From contig JAACZU010000009.1 in NCBI GenBank assembly GCA_009996615.1, positions 83,018 to 147,017 on the forward strand: 64,000 nucleotides of DNA, written 5' to 3'. The number at the start of each line of letters is the position of its first letter. Within the stretch, counting starts at the first letter, position 1. This document shows, piece by piece, positions 8,218 through 20,337 of the stretch. The stretch is from Rhodanobacteraceae bacterium. GTDB lineage: Bacteria; Pseudomonadota; Gammaproteobacteria; Xanthomonadales; Rhodanobacteraceae. Below the pieces are notes generated by a model that was not told the origin of the DNA, did no database searches, and saw nothing but the letters and a program-made list of their open reading frames with translations. The translations under genes and the position numbers were made by a program.

Positions 8218-8924
8218 GCCGGTTTGGACGCGCAGGCGAGGTAATTGACCGCCACGCTGGGCGTCAGCCAGGCCTTGCGCGTCAACGGGTTGTAGGCGAT
8301 GCCGGAGAGGTCGTCAAGCTCGAGGCCGGCCGCGCGCAGGTCGGCGGCGATCTCGCTGGGCTTCAGGAACTGCGCGTAGTGATGGGTGCCGCGTGGCAGC
8401 AAGCGCAGCAGGTGCTCGGCGCCGAGGATCGCCGCGCCGAACGCGACCGGCGTGCGGTTCAGCGTCGACAGGAACAGCTTGCCGCCGGGCTTGAGCAGGC
8501 GCGCGCAGGCGCCGATCACGCTGGCCGGATCCGGCACGTGCTCGAGCATCTCCAGGCAGGTGACGACGTCGAACCGGCCCGGCAGTTCCTGCGCCAGCAT
8601 CTCGGCACTGGTCTCGCGGTAGTCGACGCTCAGGCCGCTCTCGTGCAGGTGCAGACGCGCGACGTCGAGCACGGCCGGCGCGAGGTCGATCGCGGTCACA
8701 TGCGCGCCGGCGCGTGCCAGCCCCTCGCTGAGCAGGCCGCCGCCGCAGCCGACGTCGAGCGCCTGCACGCCGCTCAGCGCGACGCGGTCGGCGATGTAGG
8801 CCAGCCGCACGGGATTGAGGTCGTGCAGCGGACGCGATTCGCCATCCGGGTCCCACCAGCGCGCGGCGAGGCGGTCGAACTTGGCGGTTTCGTGGGGATT
8901 TACGTTGGCTCGGGCCGTACTCAT
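8214..8924 (-). CDS. ubiG: ubiquinone biosynthesis O-methyltransferase UbiG
   Basis: Performs both O-methylations of ubiquinone synthesis using S-adenosylmethionine. The 236-residue protein starts MSTARANVNPHETAKFDRLA with WWDPDGESRPLHDLNP, a UbiG signature. It has the SAM-binding LDVGCGGGLLSEGLARAG and the conserved CLEMLEHVPDP and STLNRTP segments. The ATG at 8924 fits family length; the open frame continues far upstream only because G+C is high. It is first of a three-gene overlapping operon. Confidence 0.96.
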   Translation of the reverse strand: MSTARANVNPHETAKFDRLAARWWDPDGESRPLHDLNPVRLAYIADRVALSGVQALDVGCGGGLLSEGLARAGAHVTAIDLAPAVLDVARLHLHESGLSVDYRETSAEMLAQELPGRFDVVTCLEMLEHVPDPASVIGACARLLKPGGKLFLSTLNRTPVAFGAAILGAEHLLRLLPRGTHHYAQFLKPSEIAADLRAAGLELDDLSGIAYNPLTRKAWLTPSVAVNYLACASKPA

Positions 8925-9341
8925 GGGGCTGTATCGATTCGCCGCACAGGCCGAACGCGGGGCGGACAGCGCCGCTGCGAACGGGATCGCACATGGTAAA
9001 GGCCGCGCGCGCCGCTGGCGAGTTCGCGATGGCCGCCGTTGGTACGACGACCGCGCGGCACGGGCTTTGCACCTGCTGGCACGCGCAGGAACGTGCGGCT
9101 GTTGCACGCCCCCGGTCTCTTGAAGGGGATGGTCCAGGAGCGCAAGCTCCCGGCGCGTCTGTTTCGACGACACCTTCGCACGACCGGCCTCGCAGTCCGG
9201 CGTATCCGCCCTCGCCCGCAGTGGCGCGGCAGGCTCTTTCGCCGACGGCTTCGAGCGGGGCATGGCACGGTTGGGTGCCGCGCCACGTTCTCCATCGCAT
9301 GGGCTGGCCCTGCGTCGATCGAAACCATGGAGGCGAAACTC
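8925..9341. other. divergent intergenic region, ubiG / secreted delta-60 repeat gene
   Basis: This 417-bp gap has no convincing gene on either strand. It must carry the promoters of the two divergent neighbours, but no clear -35/-10 pair stands out. A Shine-Dalgarno GGAGG at 9329-9333 serves the ATG at 9342. Confidence 0.5.
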
Positions 9342-10775
9342 ATGCTGCACCCTGCCATTTCCCTGACGAGCCTGCTGCTGGCCGCGAATGCCGCCGCAGC
9401 TCCCTACCCTGCCGATCTCGACCCGCGCTTCGGCGACGGTGGCTTCGTCCTGCCGCAACTGGATCCGCCCGGCATGCCGGCTCCGGCATACCTGGCCGGG
9501 ATCTTCCACGACGCCAACGGCGGTGATGTGGTGGTCGGCGGCGTCAGTACCGGCAGCAACCCGGGACAGTTCGACATCGGCATCACGCACCTGAAGGCCA
9601 ACGGCGCGCTCGACACCGGTTTCGGCAACAACGGCAGCGTGCGCGTCGCGCAGAATTTCCTCGAATCGATCAATGCCGTGGCGCGCGATTCGCAGGGCCG
9701 CATCGTCATCGTCGGCTCGTCGATTCCGAACAGCGTCGGCGCGTCGCACGACTTCGCGATCGCGCGCCTGACGCCGGGCGGCGCCTGGGACCTCGGCTTC
9801 GCCTACATCCCTCCGATCCCGCCTGCGACGACCGGCTCGGGCGGCTGGAACTTCGCGGTGTTCGACCTCGGTGGCAGCGGGGACGACGTGCCGTTCGCGC
9901 TGACCGTGCTGCCGGACGACAGCATCGTCGTCGCCGGCCTGGTGACCACCGACGGCGGATACGAGGTCGCTCTGGCGCGGTTCGGCGCGAACGGATGGCT
10001 CGACAACGGCTTCGGCAATGGCGGGATGGCGCACTTCCCCTGGATGTGGACGTCGGCCAGCGGCAACTGGCTCTCGGTCGCCCGCGCGATCGCTCCCAGC
10101 CACGCCGGCTCGAGCCTCGTCGTCGCGGGGTCGGCTTACGACGCTGTCCGTCACAACTGGAACTTCGCCTGGACGCGCTACCGGATGGACGGCTCCGGCT
10201 TCGTCAACACCCCGGTCATCCGCGGGGCCAGTCGGAACCTTGGAAGCTTCAACAACTACGCGGCAGCAGTGGTCGTTGGCGATGACGACACGGCCTACCT
10301 CGGCGGCACCGTGTGCGACGGCAGTTGCGACATGTATGTCGATGCATTCGCACCGGACGGCAGCCATCCGCCGCAGTGGCCTGCCCTCGGCGTGTACGTG
10401 GGGACCACCGGCGCCTACATGTCGGACATGAAGATCGTGCCCGGCAGCGGCAGCGGGAACGACATCCAGCTTCTGGCGGCCGGCTACACGGGGGACGACA
10501 AGGGCGCGGCGGCGCAGGTTTCCACGCTTCGCGCCGCGGCCATCCCGGACTTTTCCGCCGGCGGCGCTGCCGCGATATGGGACATGCCGCACGCCAATCC
10601 CGCGTCGGCCAGCAGCGGCAGCTTCCGCGGCATCGCGTTCGACCACGGTCGCTACGTCCTCGGCGGCACCACCCTGTGGTGCTGCTCCGCGCCCGACGAG
10701 CCCTACAACGACTACGACATCGTCGTTGCACGCCTGCAAGGCGACAGCATCTTCTACGACGGCGTGGAGCCGTAG
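9342..10775 (+). CDS. secreted delta-60 repeat (DUF5122) beta-propeller-like protein
   Basis: A 477-residue exported protein with signal peptide MLHPAISLTSLLLAANAAAA. Repeated blocks of the delta-60 type follow: DPRFGDGG, LDTGFGNNG, WDLGFAY and LDNGFGNGG, each before a strand-rich stretch such as IVIVGSS or IVVAGLV and an F-x-I/V-A/V-R-L motif. The repeats are expected to form a propeller outside the cytoplasm; the ligand is unknown. The C-terminus reads DSIFYDGVEP, resembling an IF-x-DGFE-like ending I associate with secreted proteins of this order (from memory). The start is set by GGAGG upstream. It converges on the kinase gene. Confidence 0.8.
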   Translation: MLHPAISLTSLLLAANAAAAPYPADLDPRFGDGGFVLPQLDPPGMPAPAYLAGIFHDANGGDVVVGGVSTGSNPGQFDIGITHLKANGALDTGFGNNGSVRVAQNFLESINAVARDSQGRIVIVGSSIPNSVGASHDFAIARLTPGGAWDLGFAYIPPIPPATTGSGGWNFAVFDLGGSGDDVPFALTVLPDDSIVVAGLVTTDGGYEVALARFGANGWLDNGFGNGGMAHFPWMWTSASGNWLSVARAIAPSHAGSSLVVAGSAYDAVRHNWNFAWTRYRMDGSGFVNTPVIRGASRNLGSFNNYAAAVVVGDDDTAYLGGTVCDGSCDMYVDAFAPDGSHPPQWPALGVYVGTTGAYMSDMKIVPGSGSGNDIQLLAAGYTGDDKGAAAQVSTLRAAAIPDFSAGGAAAIWDMPHANPASASSGSFRGIAFDHGRYVLGGTTLWCCSAPDEPYNDYDIVVARLQGDSIFYDGVEP

Positions 10776-10840
10776 CCACTCAGGCCCCCGCGGCGGCGGC
10801 CGGGAGGACATCTGTTTGCCGCGCAGGGAGGGAAGGCGCG

Positions 10841-13626
<2,786 letters not shown>

Positions 13627-13630
<4 letters not shown>

Positions 13631-14193
13631 GTCCGCCGCTCTTCGAGCAGCCCCGCGCAGAGCACGCGCGCCTTCTGCCATTCGCGCATCACCGTGCGCA
13701 GGCTGACGCCCAGGCACTGCGCGACTTCCGGAAAGGCCAGCCCCGCGAACACGTGCAGTCCGACCAGTTCGCCCAGGCGCGGATGGATGACGGCCAGGCG
13801 ATCGAGCACCTGGTCGATCCCGACCAGATCGTATGCGCTGCCGGCGACGGCGACCTGTGCGAGGCCGTCGTCGTGCACGACATCGCCGCCGCGTCTCTGC
13901 GCCGCGTTGCGGCGCGCGGCGTCGACGACGAGATTGCGCATCGCGCGCGCGACGTAACCGAAGAAGTGGCGCCGATCCGGCCAGTCGAGCTCGCGCTGGT
14001 CGACCAGGCGCAGGTAAACCTCGTGCACGAGCGCCGTGGTGTCGAGCGTGCGCCCGTGTTCCTGCCCGGCGAGCGTGCGGCGTGCGAGCCGGCGCAGGTT
14101 GTCGTAGATCAGCGGCACGAGTTCATGCTGCGCCGCGGCATCGCCCGCCGCCGCCTCGCGCAGCAATTGGGTGATGTCCGCCTCGGCCCGCAC
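13627..14193 (-). CDS. ECF-family RNA polymerase sigma factor
   Basis: A 188-residue sigma factor with region 2 (LVPLIYDNLRRLARRTLAG, then TALVHEVYLRLVDQ and HFFGYVARAMRNLVVDAARR) and region 4 with a helix-turn-helix (LAFPEVAQCLGVSLRTVMREW). The layout fits the ECF-HLH group often encoded beside Ser/Thr kinases. No anti-sigma gene is adjacent; the overlapping kinase may control its activity, which is inference. It is the first gene of the two-gene unit. Confidence 0.9.
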
Positions 14194-14274
14194 CGCTTGC
14201 TCCCGCGCCTCGCCGCGCGGCAGTGTAGCCGAGGTTCATTCACGCCGCGCGCGGCATCGCGCGGCCGTGGCGCG

Positions 14275-15600
14275 TCAGCCTGAAAGGCGCTCGCGCCAGC
14301 GCCGCGTCTTGGCACCGAGCTCGACGGGATCGAGGTCGGACAGGATGCGCCCGCGCAGCTTGCGCACGCCGGCGATCCACACGTCGGTGACCTGGTGGCG
14401 CCCGGCGGCGTAGACCAGTTGCGACAGCACGTTGTAGAGCGGCTGGGTCTCGAGGTCGTCGAGGCGGATCGCGGCGAGATCGGCCTGCTTGCCCGGCACG
14501 ATCGAGCCGATGCGCTCGCCCCAGCCGAGCGCGCGCGCGCCGCCGAGCGTGGCCGCGTGCAGCGTGCTGGCCGCATCGAACGCGGCCGCATCGTGCGCGA
14601 CCGCCTTGGCCAGCAGCGCCGCGCTGCGCATCTCGCCGAACATGTCGAGGTCGTTGTTGCTGGCGCAGCCGTCGGTGCCGAGCGCGAGGTTGACGCCGGC
14701 GCGGCGCAGCTTCTCGGCCGGGCAGAAGCCTGAGGCGAGCTTGAGGTTCGATTCGGCGCAGTGCACGACCGACGCGCCGGCCTCGGCGCAGGCCGCGATC
14801 TCGGCCTCGGTCAGCTGCGTCATGTGCACCGCGATCAGGTGGTCGTTGACCAGGCCCAGCGCCTGCATGCGCGCGAATGGCCGCGCGCCGTGCTCGCGCT
14901 TGGCCTCCTCGACCTCGTGCGCGGTCTCGTGCAGGTGCAGGTGCACCGGCAGGTCGAGCTGGTCGGCCAGCATGCGGATGCGTTCGAAGCTGGCATCGGA
15001 CACCGTGTACGGCGCATGCGGCGCGAAGCTGGTGCCGAGCAGTGCCTCGCCGCGGAATTCATCGTGGACCGCGAGCCCCTTGTCGAAATACTCGTCGCGG
15101 CTGGCCGCCCAGGCGGTCGGGAACTCGACGACCGGCAGGCCGACCATCGCGCGGAAGCCGAGGCGGCGGTAGGTCGCGGCCTGGACGTCGGGGAAGAAGT
15201 AGTTCTCGTTGCAGCAGGTGGTGCCGCCGCGCAGCATCTCGGCGACCGCCAGCTCGACGCCGTCGCGCACGAACTCCGGTCCCATGAAGCGCGCTTCGGC
15301 CGGCCAGATGTGCTCCTTCAGCCAGCGCATCAGTGGCAGGTCGTCGGCGAGCCCGCGCATCAGTGCCATCGGGTTGTGCGTGTGCGCGTTGACCAGCCCC
15401 GGCAGCAACGCGTGCTCGGGCAGCACGACGTGCTCGCGCGGGGCATAGTGCGCGCGCGCCTCGGCCGCCGGCAGCACGGCGAGGATGCGGTCGCCGTCGA
15501 CCGCAACCGCGTGCTGTTCGAGCACGACGCCGTGAGGTTCGATTGGCACGAGCCAGCGCGGCTCGATCAGCAGGTCGATGGATTGGGGCGAATCAGCCAT
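14275..15600 (-). CDS. mtaD: 5-methylthioadenosine/S-adenosylhomocysteine deaminase (TRZ/ATZ amidohydrolase)
   Basis: A 441-residue amidohydrolase with the metal site NAHTHNP, HLHETAHE, a later His in AVHMTQL and the catalytic GTDG. The segment GLADDLPLMRWLKEHIWPAE is typical of MtaD-like deaminases, which convert methylthioadenosine to methylthioinosine. In Pseudomonas the family member sits with mtnA, ubiG and gyrA. Here all four are in the window but apart. The substrate is inferred from family; guanine-type or other deamination is possible. Confidence 0.88.
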   Translation of the reverse strand: MADSPQSIDLLIEPRWLVPIEPHGVVLEQHAVAVDGDRILAVLPAAEARAHYAPREHVVLPEHALLPGLVNAHTHNPMALMRGLADDLPLMRWLKEHIWPAEARFMGPEFVRDGVELAVAEMLRGGTTCCNENYFFPDVQAATYRRLGFRAMVGLPVVEFPTAWAASRDEYFDKGLAVHDEFRGEALLGTSFAPHAPYTVSDASFERIRMLADQLDLPVHLHLHETAHEVEEAKREHGARPFARMQALGLVNDHLIAVHMTQLTEAEIAACAEAGASVVHCAESNLKLASGFCPAEKLRRAGVNLALGTDGCASNNDLDMFGEMRSAALLAKAVAHDAAAFDAASTLHAATLGGARALGWGERIGSIVPGKQADLAAIRLDDLETQPLYNVLSQLVYAAGRHQVTDVWIAGVRKLRGRILSDLDPVELGAKTRRWRERLSG

Positions 15601-15604
15601 GGCT

Positions 15605-15632
15605 CGTCATCCCGGCGAACGCCGGGACCCAG
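15605..15632. repeat. dispersed CCCGGC/GCCGGG palindrome
   Basis: One copy of a 28-bp element with outer ends CGTC and CCCAG around CCCGGC-spacer-GCCGGG. It starts five bases upstream of the mtaD ATG on the minus strand. Further copies: 44691-44718, 53663-53690, 54628-54655, 54774-54801 and 55122-55149. Confidence 0.8.
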
Positions 15633-15723
15633 TGTCGTCGGGGAATCCAAGCCGCTCCCGGCGTGCGCCAGGAGCGATGAGCGGCGGTGAATCGAAGGCG
15701 CTGGCCCCCCGGCCTGCGCCAAG

Positions 15724-16011
15724 GTGATTGATTCGCGACGCAGATCCGCTGCGCGGATTTTGCTGCGGAACGAACCAAACCGGCCCCCGGCCTGCGCCGG
15801 GGTGATTGATTCGCGACGCAAATCCGCCGCGCGGATTTTGCTGCGAAACGAACCAAACTGGACCCCGGCCTTCGCCGGGGTGATTGATTCGCGACGCAGA
15901 TCCGCTGCGCGGATTTTGCTGCGGAACGAACCAAACTGGACCCCGGACTGCGCCGGGGTGATTGATTCGCGACGCAAATCCGCCGCGCGGATTTTGCTGC
16001 GAATCAATCAC
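15724..16011. repeat. 78-bp tandem palindrome array next to efp
   Basis: Three full copies and one partial copy of a 78-bp unit start at 15724, 15802, 15880 and 15958. Copies 1 and 3 share one variant (CAGATCCGCTGCG); copies 2 and 4 share another (CAAATCCGCCGCG), implying duplication of a 156-bp dimer. Each unit joins an AAATCCGC/GCGGATTT-type hairpin to a CCCGGC/GCCGGG-type hairpin. The last copy is a near-perfect ~54-bp inverted repeat whose outer edge includes the efp stop codon, so it may act as the efp terminator. Confidence 0.85.
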
Positions 16012-16574
16012 TTCACGCGCGACATGTACTCGCCGGTGCGCGTGTCGACCTTGATCTTCTCGCCCTGCGCGACGAACAGCGGCACGCGAACGACCGCGCC
16101 GGTCTCGAGCTTGGCCGGCTTGCCGCCGCCGCCGGAGGTGTCGCCGCGCACGCCCGGGTCGGTCTCGGTGATCTCAAGTTCGACGAAGATCGGCGGCGTG
16201 ACGGTCAGCGGCGCGCCGTTCCACAGCGTCATGATGCAGACCTCGTTGCCCTTCAGCCACTTCGCCGCATCGGCCATCGCGTTCTCGTCGGCGGCGATCT
16301 GCTCGTGCGTGGACGGGTCCATGAAGTGCCAGAACTCGCCGTCGGAGTAGAGGAACTCCATGTCGGTGTCCATCACGTCGGCGGCGTCGACCGAGTCGGT
16401 CGACTTCATCGTCATTTCCTGCGTGCGGCCGTTCTTGAGGTTGCGGTACTTGACGCGCGTGAAGGCCTGGCCCTTGCCGGGCTTGACGTACTCGGTGTCG
16501 ACGATCGTGCACGGATAGCCGTCCACGATGATCTTCTGGCCGTTCTTCACGTCGTTCATGCCATAGCTGGCCAT
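16008..16574 (-). CDS. efp: elongation factor P
   Basis: EF-P relieves ribosome stalling at polyproline stretches. The 188-residue protein has the standard three-domain length. The modification loop VKPGKGQAF places Lys34 in the E. coli position, where beta-lysylation by EpmA/EpmB occurs. The C-terminus GEYMSRVK is canonical. A Shine-Dalgarno AGGAG precedes the ATG. It is divergent from epmB, whose product prepares the beta-lysine. The stop codon lies within the last hairpin of the 78-bp array. Confidence 0.97.
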   Translation of the reverse strand: MASYGMNDVKNGQKIIVDGYPCTIVDTEYVKPGKGQAFTRVKYRNLKNGRTQEMTMKSTDSVDAADVMDTDMEFLYSDGEFWHFMDPSTHEQIAADENAMADAAKWLKGNEVCIMTLWNGAPLTVTPPIFVELEITETDPGVRGDTSGGGGKPAKLETGAVVRVPLFVAQGEKIKVDTRTGEYMSRVK

Positions 16575-16717
16575 GCGAAACTCCTGGTTTGGTGTCTTTT
16601 GTTGGCCCGGCCCCGGGGCCGGCCTGAGTACAGCGACTCCGCCGGGTGAGGAAAGCCGGCGGCGAAGCGGCTAGAATCCCGGTTTTCCGTCGCACGATGC
16701 AGCGGACCGATCCCGCC

Positions 16718-17752
16718 ATGATACCCGCTAACCGCGCTCCAGCGCAGCCGCTGCGCTGGCAGCAGCTGTGGCGCGACGCCGTCACCGACCCGCACGAACT
16801 GCTCGCCCTGCTCGGCCTGCAGGCGCATGCCGGCACGCTGTTGCCGGCCGCCGACACCGGCTTCGCGCTGCGCGTGCCGCGTGGCTTCGTCGCGCGCATG
16901 CGCCGCGGCGACCCGGCCGATCCGCTGCTGCTGCAGGTGCTGCCGCAGGCGGCCGAGCTGGGCGCGGTCCCCGGCTTCACGCGCGATGCAGTCGGCGACC
17001 TGGAGGCGCGCGCGGCCAGCGGGGTGCTGCACAAGTACGAGGGCCGCGCCCTGCTGGTCGCGACCGGATCGTGTGCAGTGCATTGCCGCTACTGCTTCCG
17101 CCGGCACTTCCCGTACGCGGAGGAGACCGCGGCAGCCAATCGCTGGGAGGGTGCCCTCGCGCACCTGCGCGCCGACGCCTCGATCAGCGAGGTGCTGCTG
17201 TCGGGCGGCGATCCGCTGTCGCTGGCGACGCCGAAGCTGGCCGAGCTCGGCACGGCGCTGGCGGCGGTCCCGCACGTCCGCCGCCTGCGCATCCACACGC
17301 GCCTGCCGGTCGTGCTGCCCGAGCGCGTCGATGCGGAATTCACGGACTGGCTCGCCGCGCTGCCGCTGCAGCGCGTGGTCGTGCTGCACGCAAACCACCC
17401 GAACGAGGTCGACGAGGCCGTCGTCGGGGCCTGCCGGCGCCTGCGCGCGGCGGGCGCGACGCTGCTGAACCAGGCCGTGCTGCTGCGCGGCGTCAACGAC
17501 GATGCCGACGCCTTGGCCGCACTGTCCGAGCGCCTGTTCGAGGCCGGCGTACTGCCGTACTACCTGCATCAGCTCGACCGCGTCGCCGGCGCGGCGCATT
17601 TCGAGGTTCCCGACGCGCGCGCGCTGGCACTGCAGGAGGCGCTGCGCGTGCGCCTGCCCGGCTACCTCGTGCCGCGCTTGGTCCGCGAGGTCGCCGGCGC
17701 GCCCTCCAAGCGACCGCTGCCCCCGGAAACCCCGATGGAAATGCGCCAGTGA
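16718..17752 (+). CDS. epmB: EF-P beta-lysylation protein EpmB (lysine 2,3-aminomutase type radical SAM enzyme)
   Basis: Converts alpha-lysine to (R)-beta-lysine for attachment to Lys34 of EF-P. The 344-residue protein has the radical-SAM triad CAVHCRYC inside TGSCAVHCRYCFRRHFPY, LLSGGDPLS, RLRIHTRLPV and LLNQAVLLRGVND, all matching EpmB. I placed the start at ATG 16718 because family N-termini begin shortly before LRWQQLW; ATG 16697 is an alternative. TAGAAT at 16672-16677 may be its -10 box, though no good -35 is seen. It diverges from efp. Confidence 0.95.
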   Translation: MIPANRAPAQPLRWQQLWRDAVTDPHELLALLGLQAHAGTLLPAADTGFALRVPRGFVARMRRGDPADPLLLQVLPQAAELGAVPGFTRDAVGDLEARAASGVLHKYEGRALLVATGSCAVHCRYCFRRHFPYAEETAAANRWEGALAHLRADASISEVLLSGGDPLSLATPKLAELGTALAAVPHVRRLRIHTRLPVVLPERVDAEFTDWLAALPLQRVVVLHANHPNEVDEAVVGACRRLRAAGATLLNQAVLLRGVNDDADALAALSERLFEAGVLPYYLHQLDRVAGAAHFEVPDARALALQEALRVRLPGYLVPRLVREVAGAPSKRPLPPETPMEMRQ

Positions 17753-17900
17753 ATCCGGTAAATATCGGCTGCCCTGTCGCCGGCCCGATGCTCGCCCCGC
17801 GGTCCGGATACGTCGGCGCACCTGACGCAGCCGCCACGCGGCGGCTGCCGCACCGCCGGGCGAATGCCCCACGCGATTTCCCCGAGACCGCCATCGCCCG

Positions 17901-19973
17901 ATGAATCGACCCGACACCATCATCAAGCTGCTGCTCATCGATGACTCCATCGAGAATGCCGAGCAGACCATCAGCATCCTGCGCAACGGCGGCATCGCCG
18001 TGCGACCGATGCGAGCGAGCACCGAGAGCGAACTCGAGGCCGCGCTGGAGCAGCAGCCACCGGACCTGGTCATCGCCGACCTGTCCAGCCGGGAGCTGAC
18101 CATCCAGCAGGTCCGCGATGCCGCGGCACGCGGCGGCCGCGACGTGACGCTGATCGCCTGCGCGCGCACTCCCTCGCAGGACGCCATCGTCGCGGCATTC
18201 CGCGACGGCGCGCGCGCGATGGCGCTGCGCGACTCGCACGAACACCTGCAGATGATCGTGCGCCGGGAGTTCGAGGCGCTGACGATGCGCCGCAACGTGC
18301 GCCGCCTGGAGGCGAGCCTGCGCGAGTCGGAGCGCCGCTGCGATGCGCTGCTGGACTCCTCGCGCGACCCGATCGCGTTCGTGCACGAAGGCATGCACGT
18401 GCGCGCGAACCGCGCCTACCTGGAGATGTTCGGTTTCGACGACTTCGAGGACATCGAGGGCATGTCGATCCTCGACCTGATCGACGGCAAGGACGCGGAC
18501 GATTTCAAGGCCCTGCTCAAGCGCCTGTCCAAGGGCGAGAAACCGCCGCAGCGGCTCAACCTCAAGGCCCGGCGCCACGACGGCCACAGCTTCGACGCGA
18601 CGATGGAGTTCGCCGAGGCGAGCTTCGAGGGCGAGCCCTGCCAGCAGATCACGTTCCGCCGCCAGGTCGCCGACGCCGCGATCGAGCAGGAGCTCGACGC
18701 GCTGCGCTCGAAGGACCTGATCACCGAGCTGTACAACCGCCAGCACCTGCTGACCGAGATCGAGCAGGCCGCCGCGCAGGCTGCCAACGGCAAGGCCGAC
18801 CAGGCGTTGCTGCTGGTCGAGCCGGTCGACTTCGCGCGCGTGCTGGACGCGATCGGCCTTGGCAACGCCGACGTGCTATTCGGCGACATGGCCGCGCTGC
18901 TGCGCTCGCACCTTGCCCCCACCGACATCGCCGGCCGTGTCGGCGACCACACCTTCGGCGTGCTGTCCACGGCGCGCAATGCGGAGGCGACGCAGCAGTT
19001 CGCCGAGGCGCTGCGCAACGCGTTCAGCGAGCACATCTTCGAGATCGGCAAGCAGTCGATCAGCCTGACCGTGAGCATCGGCGGCGTGCTGATCGGCGAG
19101 AAGAACGCCAATGCCACCGCCGTGCTCGACATCGCGCACGGGGCGCTGCGCACCGCGCAGGGCGAAGGCGGCAACCGCGTGCGACTGGTCGACCCGGCCG
19201 AGGAGGACCGCGCGGCCGCCGAGAGCACGCGCCACTGGCTCGCGCTGATCGACCGTGCGCTGGCCAGCGACGGCTTCGTGCTCTACTACCAGCCGATCAT
19301 CAGCCTGCACGGCGCCGAGGGCGACTTCTACGAGATCCTGCTGCGCATGGGCAGCCCGAAGGGCGAGATCCCGCCGAACCAGTTCCTGCCGATCGCCGAG
19401 CGCGCGGGCCGCATGCCGGCGATCGACCGCTGGGTCATCAGCCACGCGATCCAGGCCCTCGCCGAGCGCGAACGCGCAGGCCAGCAGACGACCTTCTTCG
19501 TCAAGCTGACGCCGCAGTCGCTGGAGGACCAGACCTTGCTGCCATGGATCGCGCAGCAGTTGAAGAACGCGCGCCTGCGCGGCGATTCGCTGGTGTTCGA
19601 GATGCCCGAAAGCAAGGTCGTGACGAGCCTCAAGTCGGCGCGCGCGTTCGCCAAGGGGCTGGAGCAGATCCGCTGCAGTTTCGCGTTGGAGCAGTTCGGC
19701 TCGGGCCTGAACTCGTTCCAGCTGCTCAAGCACATCCCGGCGCACTACCTCAAGATCGACCGCACCTACATGGCCGAGCTGCCACGCAACAAGGAAAGCC
19801 AGGAAAAGATCAAGGAGATCTGCGACCAGGCCCACCACGCCGGCAAGCTGACCGTGGCCGAGTTCGTTGAGGACGCGGCCAGCATGGCAATCCTGTTCAA
19901 CTGTGGCGTCAACTTCGTGCAGGGCAACTTCCTGCAGGAACCGGAAAAGATCCTCAGCCACGGCGCGGCGTAG
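17901..19973 (+). CDS. fimX: FimX-like twitching motility protein (REC-PAS-GGDEF-EAL, degenerate)
   Basis: A 690-residue cytoplasmic c-di-GMP effector of type IV pilus assembly. Domains: receiver 8-125 (acidic pair D14/D15 and possible phospho-acceptor D60), PAS about 150-255, GGDEF about 265-430 and EAL about 440-690. The GGDEF signature reads VGDHT (347-351) and the EAL motif reads EIL (478-480) in EILLRM. The later EAL-domain loop is EQFGSGLNSF rather than DDFGSG. Such substitutions match FimX, which binds rather than makes or degrades c-di-GMP. pilH lies 36 kb away in the same window. Confidence 0.9.
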   Translation: MNRPDTIIKLLLIDDSIENAEQTISILRNGGIAVRPMRASTESELEAALEQQPPDLVIADLSSRELTIQQVRDAAARGGRDVTLIACARTPSQDAIVAAFRDGARAMALRDSHEHLQMIVRREFEALTMRRNVRRLEASLRESERRCDALLDSSRDPIAFVHEGMHVRANRAYLEMFGFDDFEDIEGMSILDLIDGKDADDFKALLKRLSKGEKPPQRLNLKARRHDGHSFDATMEFAEASFEGEPCQQITFRRQVADAAIEQELDALRSKDLITELYNRQHLLTEIEQAAAQAANGKADQALLLVEPVDFARVLDAIGLGNADVLFGDMAALLRSHLAPTDIAGRVGDHTFGVLSTARNAEATQQFAEALRNAFSEHIFEIGKQSISLTVSIGGVLIGEKNANATAVLDIAHGALRTAQGEGGNRVRLVDPAEEDRAAAESTRHWLALIDRALASDGFVLYYQPIISLHGAEGDFYEILLRMGSPKGEIPPNQFLPIAERAGRMPAIDRWVISHAIQALAERERAGQQTTFFVKLTPQSLEDQTLLPWIAQQLKNARLRGDSLVFEMPESKVVTSLKSARAFAKGLEQIRCSFALEQFGSGLNSFQLLKHIPAHYLKIDRTYMAELPRNKESQEKIKEICDQAHHAGKLTVAEFVEDAASMAILFNCGVNFVQGNFLQEPEKILSHGAA

Positions 19974-20337
19974 CGGCGAGCCAAGGCCAAAGATCGAAAC
20001 ACCAAGAACACGAACGACAGCGCCCCTTGTCGTGTCCCCGTAGGGCGGGACGCAGCCGCGCAGCGGCGAGTCCCACCGCCCGCATGACGACGGGAGCCGA
20101 CCTGACGTCGACGAGGCCAGCGGCCAAAGATTGAAAGACGAAGGGCACGAAGAATGAGCTGACAAGGCCCCTTCATCGTGCCCTTTTGCGTTTGAGGCTG
20201 CGTCATTTCTCCGCGCCGAGCACCCAGACAAGGCTTGAACCACGGAGCACGCAGAGGGAAACGCCTGTCGCGTTGAGCTTTTCTCCGTGTGCTCCGTGTT
20301 TCAGGCTTTGGCGCTTGGCTTTGGCCTCTTCCCGCGC
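19974..20337. repeat. repeat-rich gap between fimX and htpX
   Basis: This 364-bp convergent gap has no gene. It contains one copy of the GTAGGGYGGGACRCAGCC / GTCCCACC element (20040-20077). It also has an inverted repeat at about 20237-20304 in which CCACGGAGCACGC faces GTGTGCTCCGTG; this could terminate both genes. Two similar phrases, CCAAAGATCGAAA and CCAAAGATTGAAA, lie about 140 bp apart. Confidence 0.6.

Noticed and set aside
9240..9270. A frame reading Phe-Ala-Asp-Gly-Phe-Glu, like a C-terminal motif of secreted proteins
   Set aside because: No coherent reading frame surrounds it and no stop follows the motif, so it is probably chance.
15724..16011. Possible CRISPR array
   Set aside because: The 78-bp units are identical throughout in two alternating variants, with no unique spacers and no cas genes.
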